Part shown: in pieces, positions 9,611-18,800 of the stretch | Layout: the number at the start of each line of letters is the position of its first letter | Position numbering within the stretch: position 1 is the stretch's first letter | Assembly (NCBI GenBank): GCA_910588815.1 | Contig: CAJUQY010000001.1 | Coordinates: forward strand, 22,319 to 86,318 | Direction of reading: 5' to 3' | Length of the DNA stretch: 64,000 nucleotides | Source: an uncultured Lachnospiraceae bacterium | GTDB lineage: Bacteria > Bacillota > Clostridia > Lachnospirales > Lachnospiraceae | Position numbers and translations under genes: made by a program | Notes under the pieces: generated by a model | The model's database searches: none | Told to the model about the DNA's origin: nothing | Seen by the model: the letters and a program-made list of their open reading frames with translations, nothing else

Positions 9611-9698
9611 TTCCGGTTATCTTAGTGTCAGCTATGCAGCGCTTTAAATAAATTTAATATGTGGAACGTATGTCAGAAAAAGAAAGGGGCGACAGAGT

Positions 9699-10340
9699 AT
9701 GCTAGTATCATCTGCGGTAACAAGCCGTTATCAGGCCACTGCTGATATAAAAGCGACAAGGACAGTGGGTGTTTCAAAAGAAGAAGAAGCAGCTTCCGTT
9801 TCCGAGGGAAAGAAAGCGGATGTAGATACTTTTGTGAAGAGCAGTGAAGCTGTTTCCGGTGAGACGAAGAGGCTTTCCGCCACGGATCTTCAGAAGTACC
9901 AGGAGCAGAGAGAGCAGTCCTTTACGAAGATGATCAATGATATTGTGAGCAAGCAGGCCAATGCAGGGAAGAAAGCGGAGCAGCTTGCGAAAAAGGGTCT
10001 TACCAAGGACTTCTTCAGCGATATCATGGTGACACCGGAGCAGGCGCTGGCAGCACAGGAATCCATCGGCGAAGACGGCGAGTGGGGCGTCAATGCGGTT
10101 GCTACCAGGATCATGGATATGTGCGTAGCGCTGTCCGGCGGGGATGCATCTAAGGTTGAAGAGATGAGAGCTGCGGTTGACAAGGGCTTTAAGCAAGCCA
10201 TGGGACAGTGGGGAAGTTCTCTTCCGTCCATCTGCAGCCAGACCCATGACGAGATCAACAAGCGTTTTGATTATTGGAAGCAAAATGGAAGCTTGGATGG
10301 ATATCAGTATCAGCGGGCAGCTTCTGATTCTAAAGAATGA
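9699..10340 (+). CDS. Uncharacterised motility-linked protein, 213 aa
   Basis: Not firmly recognised. It has no signal peptide and no membrane segment. The N-terminal ~80 residues are polar and likely disordered. A helical domain from about residue 85 contains TRIMDMCVALSGGDASKVEEMRAAV and, after a GF..A segment, a PSICSQTHDEINKRFDYW segment; this pattern recalls small uncharacterised domains found near flagellar genes. It sits 88 bp after the chemoreceptor gene with no terminator between, so it probably shares its sigma-28-type transcript. It is followed by a strong terminator. Start ATG 9699 has AAAGGGG 11 bp upstream. Cytoplasmic role or export substrate are both possible. Confidence 0.8.
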   Translation: MLVSSAVTSRYQATADIKATRTVGVSKEEEAASVSEGKKADVDTFVKSSEAVSGETKRLSATDLQKYQEQREQSFTKMINDIVSKQANAGKKAEQLAKKGLTKDFFSDIMVTPEQALAAQESIGEDGEWGVNAVATRIMDMCVALSGGDASKVEEMRAAVDKGFKQAMGQWGSSLPSICSQTHDEINKRFDYWKQNGSLDGYQYQRAASDSKE

Positions 10341-10357
10341 AAACTTGAATAGGATGG

Positions 10358-10390
10358 AAAGAGCGGAGTTTATAGAATTCCGCTCTTTTT
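10358..10390 (+). terminator. Rho-independent terminator
   Basis: A perfect 10-bp stem (AAAGAGCGGA / TCCGCTCTTT) with an 11-base loop runs into a short T tract. It closes the chemoreceptor transcript and insulates the giant motility operon. Confidence 0.9.
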
Positions 10391-10496
10391 CTGCCAAAGC
10401 GCAATATTCATGTGGGCGGATCCCGGGCAGGGGGAAACATAGGGCAATATGCTGATTTACTACACATATTATAATCCAAATATCGACAAAAAAGTA

Positions 10497-10526
10497 TTGT
10501 TTTTATGCTTGCAAATGTGTTATGAT
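10497..10526 (+). promoter_or_regulatory. Sigma-A-type promoter P1 of the motility operon
   Basis: TTGTTT (10497-10502), 18 bp, TATGAT (10521-10526) with an upstream TG giving an extended -10. It would leave a ~160-base leader before flgB. The stretch 10391-10692 holds this, P2 and no gene. I looked for a c-di-GMP riboswitch there and did not find one. Confidence 0.5.
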
Positions 10527-10619
10527 GGATACCAGAATCTTTTTTAGGGAGCGGCAGAATTTTGATAATATGGGTTAAAAAACTAACGATGGAAAGTATT
10601 GTTTTTTCTATGTTCTCTA

Positions 10620-10648
10620 TTGCTTTTGGAGAAGGAAATTGGTATACT
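10620..10648 (+). promoter_or_regulatory. Sigma-A-type promoter P2 of the motility operon
   Basis: TTGCTT (10620-10625), a 17-bp spacer, and TATACT (10643-10648) preceded by TGG, an extended -10. This is the best promoter in the interval and lies about 45 bases before the flgB start. A sigma-A rather than sigma-28 promoter suits the early class of flagellar genes. Confidence 0.6.
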
Positions 10649-10692
10649 GAGTAAGTCGGGACGAACGAAAACAGAGAGAAGGAGTGATTTGC

Positions 10693-11088
10693 GTGGCCGG
10701 TTTATATGGGAACGGCGTAGAACTGACAGAAAAGATGATGGACTTTTTGTGGGAGCGGCAGAGCGTCGGTTTAAATAATGTGGCGAATGTTGACACCCCC
10801 GGATACAAGACCAGATACATAACCTTTGAGGAAACCCTTCGCAAGAAGCTGCAGAATGCCAGCTTGGGGGAGGGAAACGGAACGAAATCGGCAGTTTATC
10901 AGGCGATTCATTCTTCTCATGCTAGGCTGCATGTGGATCAATCGGAGTCTACGCGCCTGGACGGGAATAACGTGGATATGGATCAAGAGCAGGTAGATCT
11001 GGTCCGCACGGCTTATGAGTATCAGTTCATGTTGAATTCGGTCAATAACGATCTGAAACGGCTGCAGAGTGCGGCAAAGGCATTCTGA
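10693..11088 (+). CDS. flgB: Flagellar proximal rod protein FlgB
   Basis: 131 residues from GTG 10693, chosen because AAGGAG lies 8 bp upstream; the GTG at 10684 overlaps that site. The N-terminus has the rod/hook signature with LNNVANVDTPGYKTRYITFEE, and the C-terminus has a heptad-rich helix ending LKRLQSAAKAF, so the two ends form the D0 coiled coil. It is exported by the flagellar type III system and forms the base of the rod with FliE and FlgC. It is the first gene of the operon. Unlike the usual order, flgC does not follow; fliE comes next after 95 bp. Confidence 0.95.
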   Translation: MAGLYGNGVELTEKMMDFLWERQSVGLNNVANVDTPGYKTRYITFEETLRKKLQNASLGEGNGTKSAVYQAIHSSHARLHVDQSESTRLDGNNVDMDQEQVDLVRTAYEYQFMLNSVNNDLKRLQSAAKAF

Positions 11089-11183
11089 TTACCTAAAATT
11101 GGATTTTAGTTTGGAGATGAGATCCGGACGGAGATTTTCTGTCTGGTCTTATTTCATGCAATAAGGGAAGGAGTAGCATACAT

Positions 11184-11501
11184 ATGGAATTCGGGACCAC
11201 TCAGTTTATTACGCCCATAACCCCATGGGAAAAGATCGGAAGCAGCAACGGGCAGCAGGAAATAAAGAGCAGTGACGAGGTAGAGCTCTTTTCGGATGTG
11301 TTTCATAACGTGGTGAATCAGGTTTATGCCACTCAGGCGGATGTGGAAAATAAGCAGTATTTGTTATCCACAGGTCAGCTTGATAATGTTCATACTCTGC
11401 CTATTGCGGAGGCAAAGGCAGCTCTCAGTGTAGATATTCTTATTGCGCTTCGCAACAAAGCACTGGAGTCCTATAATGAGCTGATGAAAATCAATGTGTA
11501 A
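11184..11501 (+). CDS. fliE: Flagellar hook-basal body complex protein FliE
   Basis: 105 residues. The C-terminal half has the FliE pattern: VVNQVYATQADVENKQYLLSTGQ, then VDILIALRNKALESYNELMKI. FliE joins the MS ring (FliF) to the rod (FlgB) and is an early export substrate. Start ATG is preceded by AAGGAG with 10 bp spacing. The 95-bp gap before it, where flgC would normally lie, contains no coding sequence. Confidence 0.95.
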   Translation: MEFGTTQFITPITPWEKIGSSNGQQEIKSSDEVELFSDVFHNVVNQVYATQADVENKQYLLSTGQLDNVHTLPIAEAKAALSVDILIALRNKALESYNELMKINV

Positions 11502-11533
11502 TTAAAATTCGCTAGTGAAGGTTGGGAAAGAAC

Positions 11534-13249
11534 GTGCAGAGGTTCAAAGAATGGTGGCAGAAACTGGCATCGAAAACAAAAAAACTGCTGTTGATCTGTG
11601 TGGGAGGAACAGCTCTTATCGCACTGGCGATCACGGCTCTTATATATTTTAATCAAGATAACAATTACAGTGTACTGTTTACGAGCATGAATCAGTCAGA
11701 GGCTGCACAGGTGGCAAGCCTTTTGCAGGATTCAGACATTTCTTTCCGGTATAATGAGAGTACCGGAACGATTTCTGTGCCTGCTTCTACAGTTGACCAG
11801 ACCAGGGCGGATTTGTTAAGCCAGGGTTATCCCAAGAGTGGGTTTTCCTATGACATGTATATCGACAATGCAGGACTCATGTCTACGGAATCAGACAGGA
11901 AACAGTACACTCTTTATGATCTTCAGAACAGGCTGGGGGCGCAGATACGGCTTTTTGACGGCGTACAGGATGCGACGGTTACAATCACCCAGGCGGAGAA
12001 GTCTGCATATGCTTTAAGCGATGAGGCAGAGTCGGAGGCTTCCGCAGCGGTAACTGTGACCATGGAAAATGGACGGCCTCTTACGGCGGAGGGCGCCGAT
12101 GCCATTAGGCGTTTGATCAGCACCTCGGTCAAGGGATTGGATTTTACCGACAATATCTCCGTATTTGACGCGGCGACCATGCAGGAGGTGGGGGGCGGCG
12201 GCGGAGACGGAACAACCGCTGCGGCAAATGACCTGATGGATTTGACCAGCCTCATTGAAAGTAATATCGAGTCCAATATACGGGCTGTGCTGGAAAAAAT
12301 TTATGGCCGCGGAAAGGTGGAGGTGGCCGTCAAGGGCACCGTGAATATGGCGACCCTTCTTCAGGAGAGTACGACTTATTCCACACCGGAAAAAATTGAC
12401 GACGAGGATAAAACCGGCCTTTTGGAAAGTGAGACAATGGCCGGCGGCAGAGAAACCGGTACGGAGGCGGACGACGGAGGAGTGGCCGGAGCGGACGGCA
12501 ACGCGGAGACGCCTCGTTATACCTATGAAGACGGTGAGGATGCGGCGGACAGCTATACATTTGACAGCCGTACCAGACAGTGGCTTTATAATACGGTGAA
12601 AGAGCAGCGCCAGGTGGATCCGGGCGTTTTGGAGAATACGACGGTCAGTGTCGTGATCGATACGGACGATATGTCAGTGGAAGATGCGGAGCTTAGGAGC
12701 CTGGTGGCCAATGCCTCCGGGATTTCGGCTGAAGATGCAGTGAATAATATTACCATTGTCCGGACTCTGTCCGCAGAATCGAAGGCCGAGGCAGGAGAGG
12801 ATAATATTCCGGCGGTGCAGCCGGAACCCGAAGAAGCCGGCGGATTACCCCTTCCGATTCTGATTGCGATTATTGCGGGTGGTGTGCTGTTTCTGTTTCT
12901 GCTTCTGTTGTTGCTGCTGCTTCGGAGAAAGAAAAAGAAGAAGGCGGCCGAGGAAGAGGAACTTCTGGCTATGCCTGCCGGGGCTCTTGGGGCAGCGGCT
13001 GAAGACGGCTGGTCTGAAGGAGAGGCTCCGAATGCCGCAGTTGCGTCGATTTTGGAAGAGGAAGAAGAAACATCTCAGAATGAGGAGATCATTAAGCTTA
13101 AGATGCAGCGGAATATGAAGCTGAAGCAGAATATCGGCGAGATGGTGGATCAGAATCCGCAGATCGTTGCCAAACTTGTACAGGGTTGGCTGACCAGCGA
13201 GGAGGGTGGTAAAAATGGCGGAGGCCGCGGTTCAGACAAACGCAAATAA
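11534..13249 (+). CDS. fliF: Flagellar MS-ring protein FliF
   Basis: About 571 residues. A membrane segment lies near residues 18-38, followed by the periplasm-facing ring-building domains (YSVLFTSMNQSEAAQVASLLQD, then LYDLQNRLGAQIRLFDGVQDATVTI), an acidic linker, a second membrane segment near residue 450 and a cytoplasmic tail for FliG binding. The start is uncertain: TTG 11522 has a GAAGG directly abutting it, so GTG 11534 is preferred. The final 35 bp overlap fliG, which suggests translational coupling of these two partners. Confidence 0.95.
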   Translation: MQRFKEWWQKLASKTKKLLLICVGGTALIALAITALIYFNQDNNYSVLFTSMNQSEAAQVASLLQDSDISFRYNESTGTISVPASTVDQTRADLLSQGYPKSGFSYDMYIDNAGLMSTESDRKQYTLYDLQNRLGAQIRLFDGVQDATVTITQAEKSAYALSDEAESEASAAVTVTMENGRPLTAEGADAIRRLISTSVKGLDFTDNISVFDAATMQEVGGGGGDGTTAAANDLMDLTSLIESNIESNIRAVLEKIYGRGKVEVAVKGTVNMATLLQESTTYSTPEKIDDEDKTGLLESETMAGGRETGTEADDGGVAGADGNAETPRYTYEDGEDAADSYTFDSRTRQWLYNTVKEQRQVDPGVLENTTVSVVIDTDDMSVEDAELRSLVANASGISAEDAVNNITIVRTLSAESKAEAGEDNIPAVQPEPEEAGGLPLPILIAIIAGGVLFLFLLLLLLLLRRKKKKKAAEEEELLAMPAGALGAAAEDGWSEGEAPNAAVASILEEEEETSQNEEIIKLKMQRNMKLKQNIGEMVDQNPQIVAKLVQGWLTSEEGGKNGGGRGSDKRK

Positions 13250-14279
13250 AGATGGTGCGCAGGATGAAAAGAGGACAGAGTTGTCTTTTAAACAGAAAGC
13301 CGCCATTGTCATTGTATCTCTGGGGGCTGACCGTGCATCTCAGATTTACAAATATTTGAGCGAGCAGGACATTGAGGATTTGACTTATGAAGTGGCGAAG
13401 CTTGGGAAGACCAGTAATTCTCAGGTGGAGGAAGCTCTGGATGAGTTCTATAAGTTATGCTTGACCCATAAGATGATGACGGACGGTGGTTTGGATTACG
13501 CCAGAAATGTTTTGGAGAAGGCGTTTGGCGATACGACAGCCAGATCGCTTTTGGAGAGGGTTTCCAAGACATTGCAGTCAAAACCCTTCAATTTTTTCAC
13601 GAAGGGCGATCCGAAGGCGTTGCTTTCATTGCTGCAACATGAGCGTTCCCAGGTGATTGTTTTGATTCTGTCTTACATGGAGCCGGAGCAGGCGGCTGAG
13701 ATTTTGGAGCAGCTTCCGGAAGAAAAGAGGATTCCGGTTTTGGAGGGTATGGCGAATATGGACCGGGTGTCTCCGGAGGCCATTGCTATTGTAGAAGAGG
13801 AAATGAAAAGGAAATTCTCCGCGATTATTACCAGTGAGGATAATACAAATCTGGGCGGTATTGATTATGTGGCGGATATTATGAACCACGTGGACCGCAG
13901 CAACGAGCGGAAGATATTCGAGGAACTGGGAAAGACCAATCCGGATTTGGCACAGGATATCCGAGACAAGATGTTTGTCTTCGAGAATATTTTGGATATG
14001 GACGATCGTTCCGTGCAGCGTTTTGTGCGTGACTGTGACAGCAAGGATGTGGTATATGCCCTCAAGACTGCGTCTCAGGAAATGCAGGATATTTTCTTCA
14101 GCAATATGTCCAAGAGGATGGCGGAGACGGTCCGTGCCGATTTGGAGATTACTACCAATGTCCGTCTGAAAGATGTGGAAGAGGCGCAGCAGCGTATTGT
14201 TAACCTGATTCGGAATTTAGAGGAAAGAGGCGAGGTAATCATTAAGAAGGGCGGTGAAGAGGATGACATCATCGTCTAA
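13215..14279 (+). CDS. fliG: Flagellar motor switch protein FliG
   Basis: 354 residues from ATG 13215 (GGAGG 9 bp upstream, inside the fliF end). All three armadillo-like domains are present: an N-terminal FliF-binding region with QKAAIVIVSLGADRASQIYKYL, a middle domain with EHPQ-equivalent HERSQVIVLILSYMEPEQAAEIL, and a C-terminal torque domain with VFENILDMDDRSVQRFVRD carrying the charged residues that face MotA. Length matches the family. It overlaps fliH by 17 bp. Confidence 0.97.
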   Translation: MAEAAVQTNANKDGAQDEKRTELSFKQKAAIVIVSLGADRASQIYKYLSEQDIEDLTYEVAKLGKTSNSQVEEALDEFYKLCLTHKMMTDGGLDYARNVLEKAFGDTTARSLLERVSKTLQSKPFNFFTKGDPKALLSLLQHERSQVIVLILSYMEPEQAAEILEQLPEEKRIPVLEGMANMDRVSPEAIAIVEEEMKRKFSAIITSEDNTNLGGIDYVADIMNHVDRSNERKIFEELGKTNPDLAQDIRDKMFVFENILDMDDRSVQRFVRDCDSKDVVYALKTASQEMQDIFFSNMSKRMAETVRADLEITTNVRLKDVEEAQQRIVNLIRNLEERGEVIIKKGGEEDDIIV

Positions 14280-15105
14280 AAGCGTGATTAAGGCGTGGAG
14301 TCCGGAGAAAGTCCGTGATTTCATTCCACCTCTGACTGCGTCTCAGCCGGTGATCCGGGAGCTGAATCGGCGGAATCTGGATGAGGATGCCGAACGGGAA
14401 GCGGCACAGACAAAAGAAGAAACATTTTATATAGATGAAGAGCTGGAGGCATTAAGAGCCATAGAAGAGGCGGCCAAGGAGGCAGACGAGCAGGCCGAGC
14501 TTGCGCTGGAGGAAGCCAGAAAGCAGGCCGAGGAGCTTCTTGAAGCTGCCATGGAAGAGGCGAAAGCCGTTAAAGAAGAGGCCAGGCAGGCCGGCTATGC
14601 CAGGGGCCTGGAGGAAGGAAGGCAGGCCGGCCGGGCAGAAGGGCTGGGAAAGATGGAGGCTGCCCTGGAAGAACAGAAGCGGGTGATGAAGCAGGAACTC
14701 TCAGAGGCGGTTGCCAGTATTGAGCGGGCCAAAAGTAAATGCATCAGGGATTATTTGGATCAGCTGAGGGAGTGTGCCTTTGCAGTTGCGGAGAAGGTGA
14801 TTCACACCAGCCTGGAAGCCAGCGGCGATATTATCCGGAGGATGATCGTCTTTGAGACTGAGAAGCTGAAGAAGACGGCCTGGCTCAAAATATATCTGGA
14901 GAAATCGGACTATGACATGATGATGGAGGCGGATGTGGATTTGGTGACAGAGCTTACCAGAGTGTCCGACAATATTAAGTTCATTGTCATGGAAAAAGAG
15001 CAGCGGGGCAGCTGCATTATTGAAACACCGGAGGAGATCCTTGACATCGGTGTGGAAACGCAAATGGAAAATATTCGTGAAATTACAGGCACCATACGTG
15101 CATAG
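14263..15105 (+). CDS. fliH: Flagellar export regulator FliH
   Basis: 280 residues from ATG 14263 (GGCGGTG upstream). The middle is a long, highly charged Glu/Ala/Lys helix (about residues 60-150) with GxxxG-like GYARGLEEGRQAGRAEGLG, a FliH hallmark. The C-terminal domain with CAFAVAEKVIH and ...DNIKFIVMEKEQRGSCIIET is the FliI-binding ATPase regulator fold also seen in V-type ATPase subunit E. It docks FliI-FliJ to the export gate. Confidence 0.93.
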   Translation: MTSSSKSVIKAWSPEKVRDFIPPLTASQPVIRELNRRNLDEDAEREAAQTKEETFYIDEELEALRAIEEAAKEADEQAELALEEARKQAEELLEAAMEEAKAVKEEARQAGYARGLEEGRQAGRAEGLGKMEAALEEQKRVMKQELSEAVASIERAKSKCIRDYLDQLRECAFAVAEKVIHTSLEASGDIIRRMIVFETEKLKKTAWLKIYLEKSDYDMMMEADVDLVTELTRVSDNIKFIVMEKEQRGSCIIETPEEILDIGVETQMENIREITGTIRA

Positions 15106-15176
15106 AAATAATATACCCGAATGTACAAAGAATTTACAGAGGCTACAAACCTACAGAATGAAGGAGCAGGACGGCT

Positions 15177-16478
15177 ATGTTTAAAAAGATGCCGCAGCTG
15201 ATTGCTAATTCGGAGACGATCAGCCGAATCGGAAAAATTGAAAATGTAGTCGGAATGTCAGTGGAAGCATCCGGTGGCAGAAGCAGCATTGGCGATATCG
15301 TGATGATATATAACGAGGAGCAGAACCGGCAGATTCGGGCTGAGGTGGTGGGATTTAAAGAAAATCGTATTCAGTTGATGACTTATGAGAATACCAGTGG
15401 GATCAGTGCAGGCAGCTTTGTGAGGAATACGAGAAGACGTTTGAAAGTGCCTGTCGGAGATTTCCTCCGGGGACGCATTATCAATGCCATGGGAGAACCC
15501 ATAGACGGGGGGCCGGAGCTTCACCCCACAAGGTTTTATTCTGTGGATTCCCCGGGAATCAATCCATTGGACCGGCCGCCGATCAGAGAACGGCTGGAAT
15601 TTGGCGTGAAGGCTATCGACGGGCTTAACACCATCGGAAAGGGCCAAAGGATCGGTATCTTTGCCGGTTCCGGCGTTGGAAAAAGTACCTTGATGGGTAT
15701 GATTGCCAAAAATGTAAAGACAGATATCAATGTGATTGCCCTGGTGGGCGAGCGAGGCCGCGAGGTTCTGGAGTTTGTTCAAAAAGACTTGGGGGAAGAG
15801 GGGATGAGCCGTTCCGTACTGGTGGTGGCCACCTCGGACCAGCCGGCCATGCTCAGGATGAAGTGCCCCCTGGTTGCAACCACGATCGCAGAATACTTTA
15901 GGGATCAGGGGATGGATGTCCTGTTGATGATGGATTCTTTGACCCGCTATGCCATGGCTCAGAGGGAGATCGGTTTGGCGATTGGAGAGCCGCCCATTGC
16001 GAGGGGGTATACGCCGTCTATTTATGCGGAATTCCCCAAGCTTTTAGAGCGGAGCGGCAACTTCTACAAAGGATCTATTACCGGGGTTTACACCGTGCTG
16101 GTGGAGGGCGACGATACCAACGAGCCCATTTCCGATACGGTTCGGGGAATTTTGGATGGCCATATTGTTCTAAGCCGTCAGCTTGCCAATGAAAACCATT
16201 TTCCGGCTATCGACATCGGCGCCAGTATCTCCAGGCTGATGGTGGAGATTGTTCCGGAGGAGCATAAAAAGATTGACGGAAGGTTCCGGAACCTTTTGGC
16301 TCTTTATCAGAAAAATGCGGATTTGATTGCGATCGGCGCATATAAAAAAGGTACTAATCCTGCTTTGGATGAGGCGGTTTCTAAGATAAATTATATGAAT
16401 GGCTTTTTGACTCAGGGAATCAATGAAAGTTTTTCTTATGAAGAAACGGTGCGGCTGATGCGGACAATCGCCGGATAA
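15177..16478 (+). CDS. fliI: Flagellum-specific ATP synthase FliI
   Basis: 433 residues. Walker A is GSGVGKST (residues 164-171), followed by VGERGREVLEF, the Walker B region LLMMDSLTRYAMAQREI, and GEPPIARGYTPS. These are characteristic of type III export ATPases related to F1-beta. It forms a hexamer under the export gate and unloads substrate-chaperone complexes. A 71-bp gap precedes it; AAGGAG lies 10 bp before the ATG. Confidence 0.97.
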   Translation: MFKKMPQLIANSETISRIGKIENVVGMSVEASGGRSSIGDIVMIYNEEQNRQIRAEVVGFKENRIQLMTYENTSGISAGSFVRNTRRRLKVPVGDFLRGRIINAMGEPIDGGPELHPTRFYSVDSPGINPLDRPPIRERLEFGVKAIDGLNTIGKGQRIGIFAGSGVGKSTLMGMIAKNVKTDINVIALVGERGREVLEFVQKDLGEEGMSRSVLVVATSDQPAMLRMKCPLVATTIAEYFRDQGMDVLLMMDSLTRYAMAQREIGLAIGEPPIARGYTPSIYAEFPKLLERSGNFYKGSITGVYTVLVEGDDTNEPISDTVRGILDGHIVLSRQLANENHFPAIDIGASISRLMVEIVPEEHKKIDGRFRNLLALYQKNADLIAIGAYKKGTNPALDEAVSKINYMNGFLTQGINESFSYEETVRLMRTIAG

Positions 16479-16497
16479 GACATGGAGGGATTTTTAA

Positions 16498-16956
16498 GTG
16501 AAGCGGTTTCACTACAGTCTGGAAACAGTTTTGAATTATAAGACACAGGTTCTGGATGGCTTGAAGAAGGAACATGCTGTCATCTTAAAAAGCGTAAATG
16601 ACAAAAAGGAAGAAATCAGGCAGTTAAACGGCAGGCTGATGGATTATGAAGACAGCTTTAATGAGACAAAGTCAAGCGGAGCATCCATTGAGACCTATCG
16701 GCTCTATGACATGTGTATTGGGCGGATGGAGGAGAGGATTGAGCAGGAGGAAGAGCGCCTGGTAGCCTTGAAGACAAAGGAAGAAAAGAAAAAAAATGAA
16801 GTGATTGACGCAAAGGTAGATACCTCTAAGTTTGAAAAGCTAAAGGATAAACGGCTGAAAGAATACCGGGCCGCGGAACAGAAAGAAGAAGAGGCCTTTG
16901 TGGAGGAATTTGTGATTCGGACCATGGGAAATGAAGCGCCGATATACAGAGGGTAA
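16498..16956 (+). CDS. fliJ: Flagellar export protein FliJ
   Basis: 152 residues from a GTG with GGAGGG upstream. It begins KRFHYSLETVLNYKTQ, the typical FliJ start, and is a continuous two-helix coiled coil rich in Lys/Glu. FliJ is the central stalk of the FliI hexamer and helps link ATP hydrolysis to FlhA. It follows fliI by 19 bp. Confidence 0.93.
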   Translation: MKRFHYSLETVLNYKTQVLDGLKKEHAVILKSVNDKKEEIRQLNGRLMDYEDSFNETKSSGASIETYRLYDMCIGRMEERIEQEEERLVALKTKEEKKKNEVIDAKVDTSKFEKLKDKRLKEYRAAEQKEEEAFVEEFVIRTMGNEAPIYRG

Positions 16957-17010
16957 TCGCAGCCTTTTGGCTGATGATTATATACAAAATATTATAGAAA
17001 GGAGAAACGC

Positions 17011-18204
17011 GTGGGGAAAATTCAGACAGAAGTAGTGTCGATGGTTCAGGCAGGTATGAAAGCCGGAAGCAGCTCTCGGACGTCAGGTACGGATGCGGCC
17101 TTTCACAAATTGTTAAAGGAACAGAACCGTAAAACGGACGATCAGACAAAGGAAGCGGCAGTTTCCGGGAAAGATTCCCCGGAGAAAGCGCCCGATGCCG
17201 GAAAAGAAGATACAAAGCCGGTGAAGGAAAGCGGACAGAAGGGAAAGCCGGAAGACGACCTGAAAAACAGTGTAGCGGTTCCCTCCGAGGCACTGCTTCA
17301 GTTTCAGGAGCAGACAGGGCAGCTTGTGACGGCCATTGCGGAAACGGCAGCAGATGTTTTAGGGCAGGCAGGCGAGATTCCGGAGACAGTGCCTGTATCA
17401 CAGCAGGAACTCTTGGTTTCGGCAGAGCCAAAGGTTCAGGCTCTTCCTTATCAGGCAGAGGGACTTGAACTTCAAAGTGCGGCGGAAAACCAGACGGGAC
17501 CTGTAATGGAGGCAGTAAAACAGGAGGCCGGGCCGGAGCAGGCAGTATCCGGACAGAAGGAAGAAGGGCCGGCGAAGGTCGGAGAGAAGCAGACCGAACT
17601 TTTGAAGCCTTCGGAACCTTCGGAACCTTCGGAACCTGTGGAGGCGCAGAAAGCAGAAAAGCCGGAAGTGTCCGAGAAGGCCTTTGGTTCAGAGAACGGA
17701 GGGAATACGGAGCCGGGACGGCAGGAGCTTGTCGGAATGGCAGAGCAGTCTCCCAGGGAATTTACGGTTCGTGAGCCGGAGCATGTGGTGTCAGAGCCGG
17801 TTAGGACCAGTGAACCAACCTTAGTAAACGATGTGGGAAGGGTAATTGCCCAGAGGCTTCCTGCAAGCGATGGTACTCTTACCATTGAACTGGAGCCGGC
17901 CTCCCTTGGAAAGCTGACAATCCATGTGCTTTACGAAAGCGGAAAAGCAACGGTATCCATCATGGCGACCAATCCCAGAACGATGGAGCTTCTCAATGCA
18001 CGGGCAGGAGAACTGGCCTCAATCATAGAGGAGCGGACAGGACAGGATACTGTGGTCTACACGGAGCAGCCGGAACAAGAGCCGCCCTTCGATGAGAGAC
18101 AGGGAGAACGGCAGCACAGGGACCGGGAACAGGAGAGCAGAGAGCATAGGGAGCGGACGGATCAGGATTCCTTCCTGCAGCAGCTCAGGCTCGGAGTGAT
18201 TTAG
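17011..18204 (+). CDS. fliK: Flagellar hook-length control protein FliK
   Basis: 397 residues from GTG 17011 (AAAGGAG upstream). A long, Pro/Glu/Ser-rich, low-complexity ruler region (to about residue 280, with a short SEP repeat near 205) leads to a compact C-terminal domain, LTIELEPASLGKLTIHVLYE..., the Flg_hook (PF02120) core. FliK is exported during hook growth and, on contact with FlhB, switches substrate class. A second FliK-like gene lies at 48999. The final ~35 residues are Arg/Glu-rich. Confidence 0.92.
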   Translation: MGKIQTEVVSMVQAGMKAGSSSRTSGTDAAFHKLLKEQNRKTDDQTKEAAVSGKDSPEKAPDAGKEDTKPVKESGQKGKPEDDLKNSVAVPSEALLQFQEQTGQLVTAIAETAADVLGQAGEIPETVPVSQQELLVSAEPKVQALPYQAEGLELQSAAENQTGPVMEAVKQEAGPEQAVSGQKEEGPAKVGEKQTELLKPSEPSEPSEPVEAQKAEKPEVSEKAFGSENGGNTEPGRQELVGMAEQSPREFTVREPEHVVSEPVRTSEPTLVNDVGRVIAQRLPASDGTLTIELEPASLGKLTIHVLYESGKATVSIMATNPRTMELLNARAGELASIIEERTGQDTVVYTEQPEQEPPFDERQGERQHRDREQESREHRERTDQDSFLQQLRLGVI

Positions 18205-18231
18205 GCAGATTGAAGTAAGGAGGTAAAAGTT

Positions 18232-18783
18232 ATGCCGGTGGATAATGTCAGCGGGACGAATAATCCCTATGCCTCGACCCATTATACGGCCAAGAGCAAT
18301 GAGAAAAACACACTAACCATCACCAGTTATATCCAGCTTCTGGCCACACAGCTCCGGAACCAGGATTTGACAAATCCGATGGACAACAGTGAGATGATGA
18401 ATCAGATGACCCAGATGGCCATGGTGCAGGCCCTCTCAAGCATGACAGAGACCATGACAGCCTCCAGCGCCATGAGCACCACTACCTATATAGCGGGCAT
18501 GGTGGGGAAGGAAGTAACCGTAGCCATTACCGAGAAGGGTGCTTATGGAACGGAGACCCTGACGGGGAGCAAGGTGGGAGTCATTGAGTCGGTGAATTTG
18601 ACGGGAAGCATTCCGACTTTCCGGATCAAAGGCGACGACACAGATTATCCCTTAAGCTATCTCCTGGGGATCGGAGATGTCACCGGATCGGTGGAAAACG
18701 GAGATTCCAGCGGTGAGAACGTGGACGGCGGAAATACGGGAGACGGAGATGCCGATCAAGGGGAAACGGGCAGTGTAAGTTAA
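18232..18783 (+). CDS. flgD: Flagellar hook assembly scaffold FlgD
   Basis: 183 residues. It begins with the conserved cap segment: LTITSYIQLLATQLRNQDLTNPMDN, then MMNQMTQMAMVQALSSM. A small beta domain follows, and the tail is Gly/Asp-rich. FlgD caps the growing hook and is later discarded. Short members such as this lack the full C-terminal FLG-D Ig-like domain. Confidence 0.95.
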   Translation: MPVDNVSGTNNPYASTHYTAKSNEKNTLTITSYIQLLATQLRNQDLTNPMDNSEMMNQMTQMAMVQALSSMTETMTASSAMSTTTYIAGMVGKEVTVAITEKGAYGTETLTGSKVGVIESVNLTGSIPTFRIKGDDTDYPLSYLLGIGDVTGSVENGDSSGENVDGGNTGDGDADQGETGSVS

Positions 18784-18800
18784 GAAACGGAGTCGGAGCT

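Noticed and set aside
10391..10692. c-di-GMP riboswitch before flgB, as known in Clostridioides difficile
   Set aside because: I looked for the conserved GEMM core and its paired stems and did not see them; only promoters are supported.
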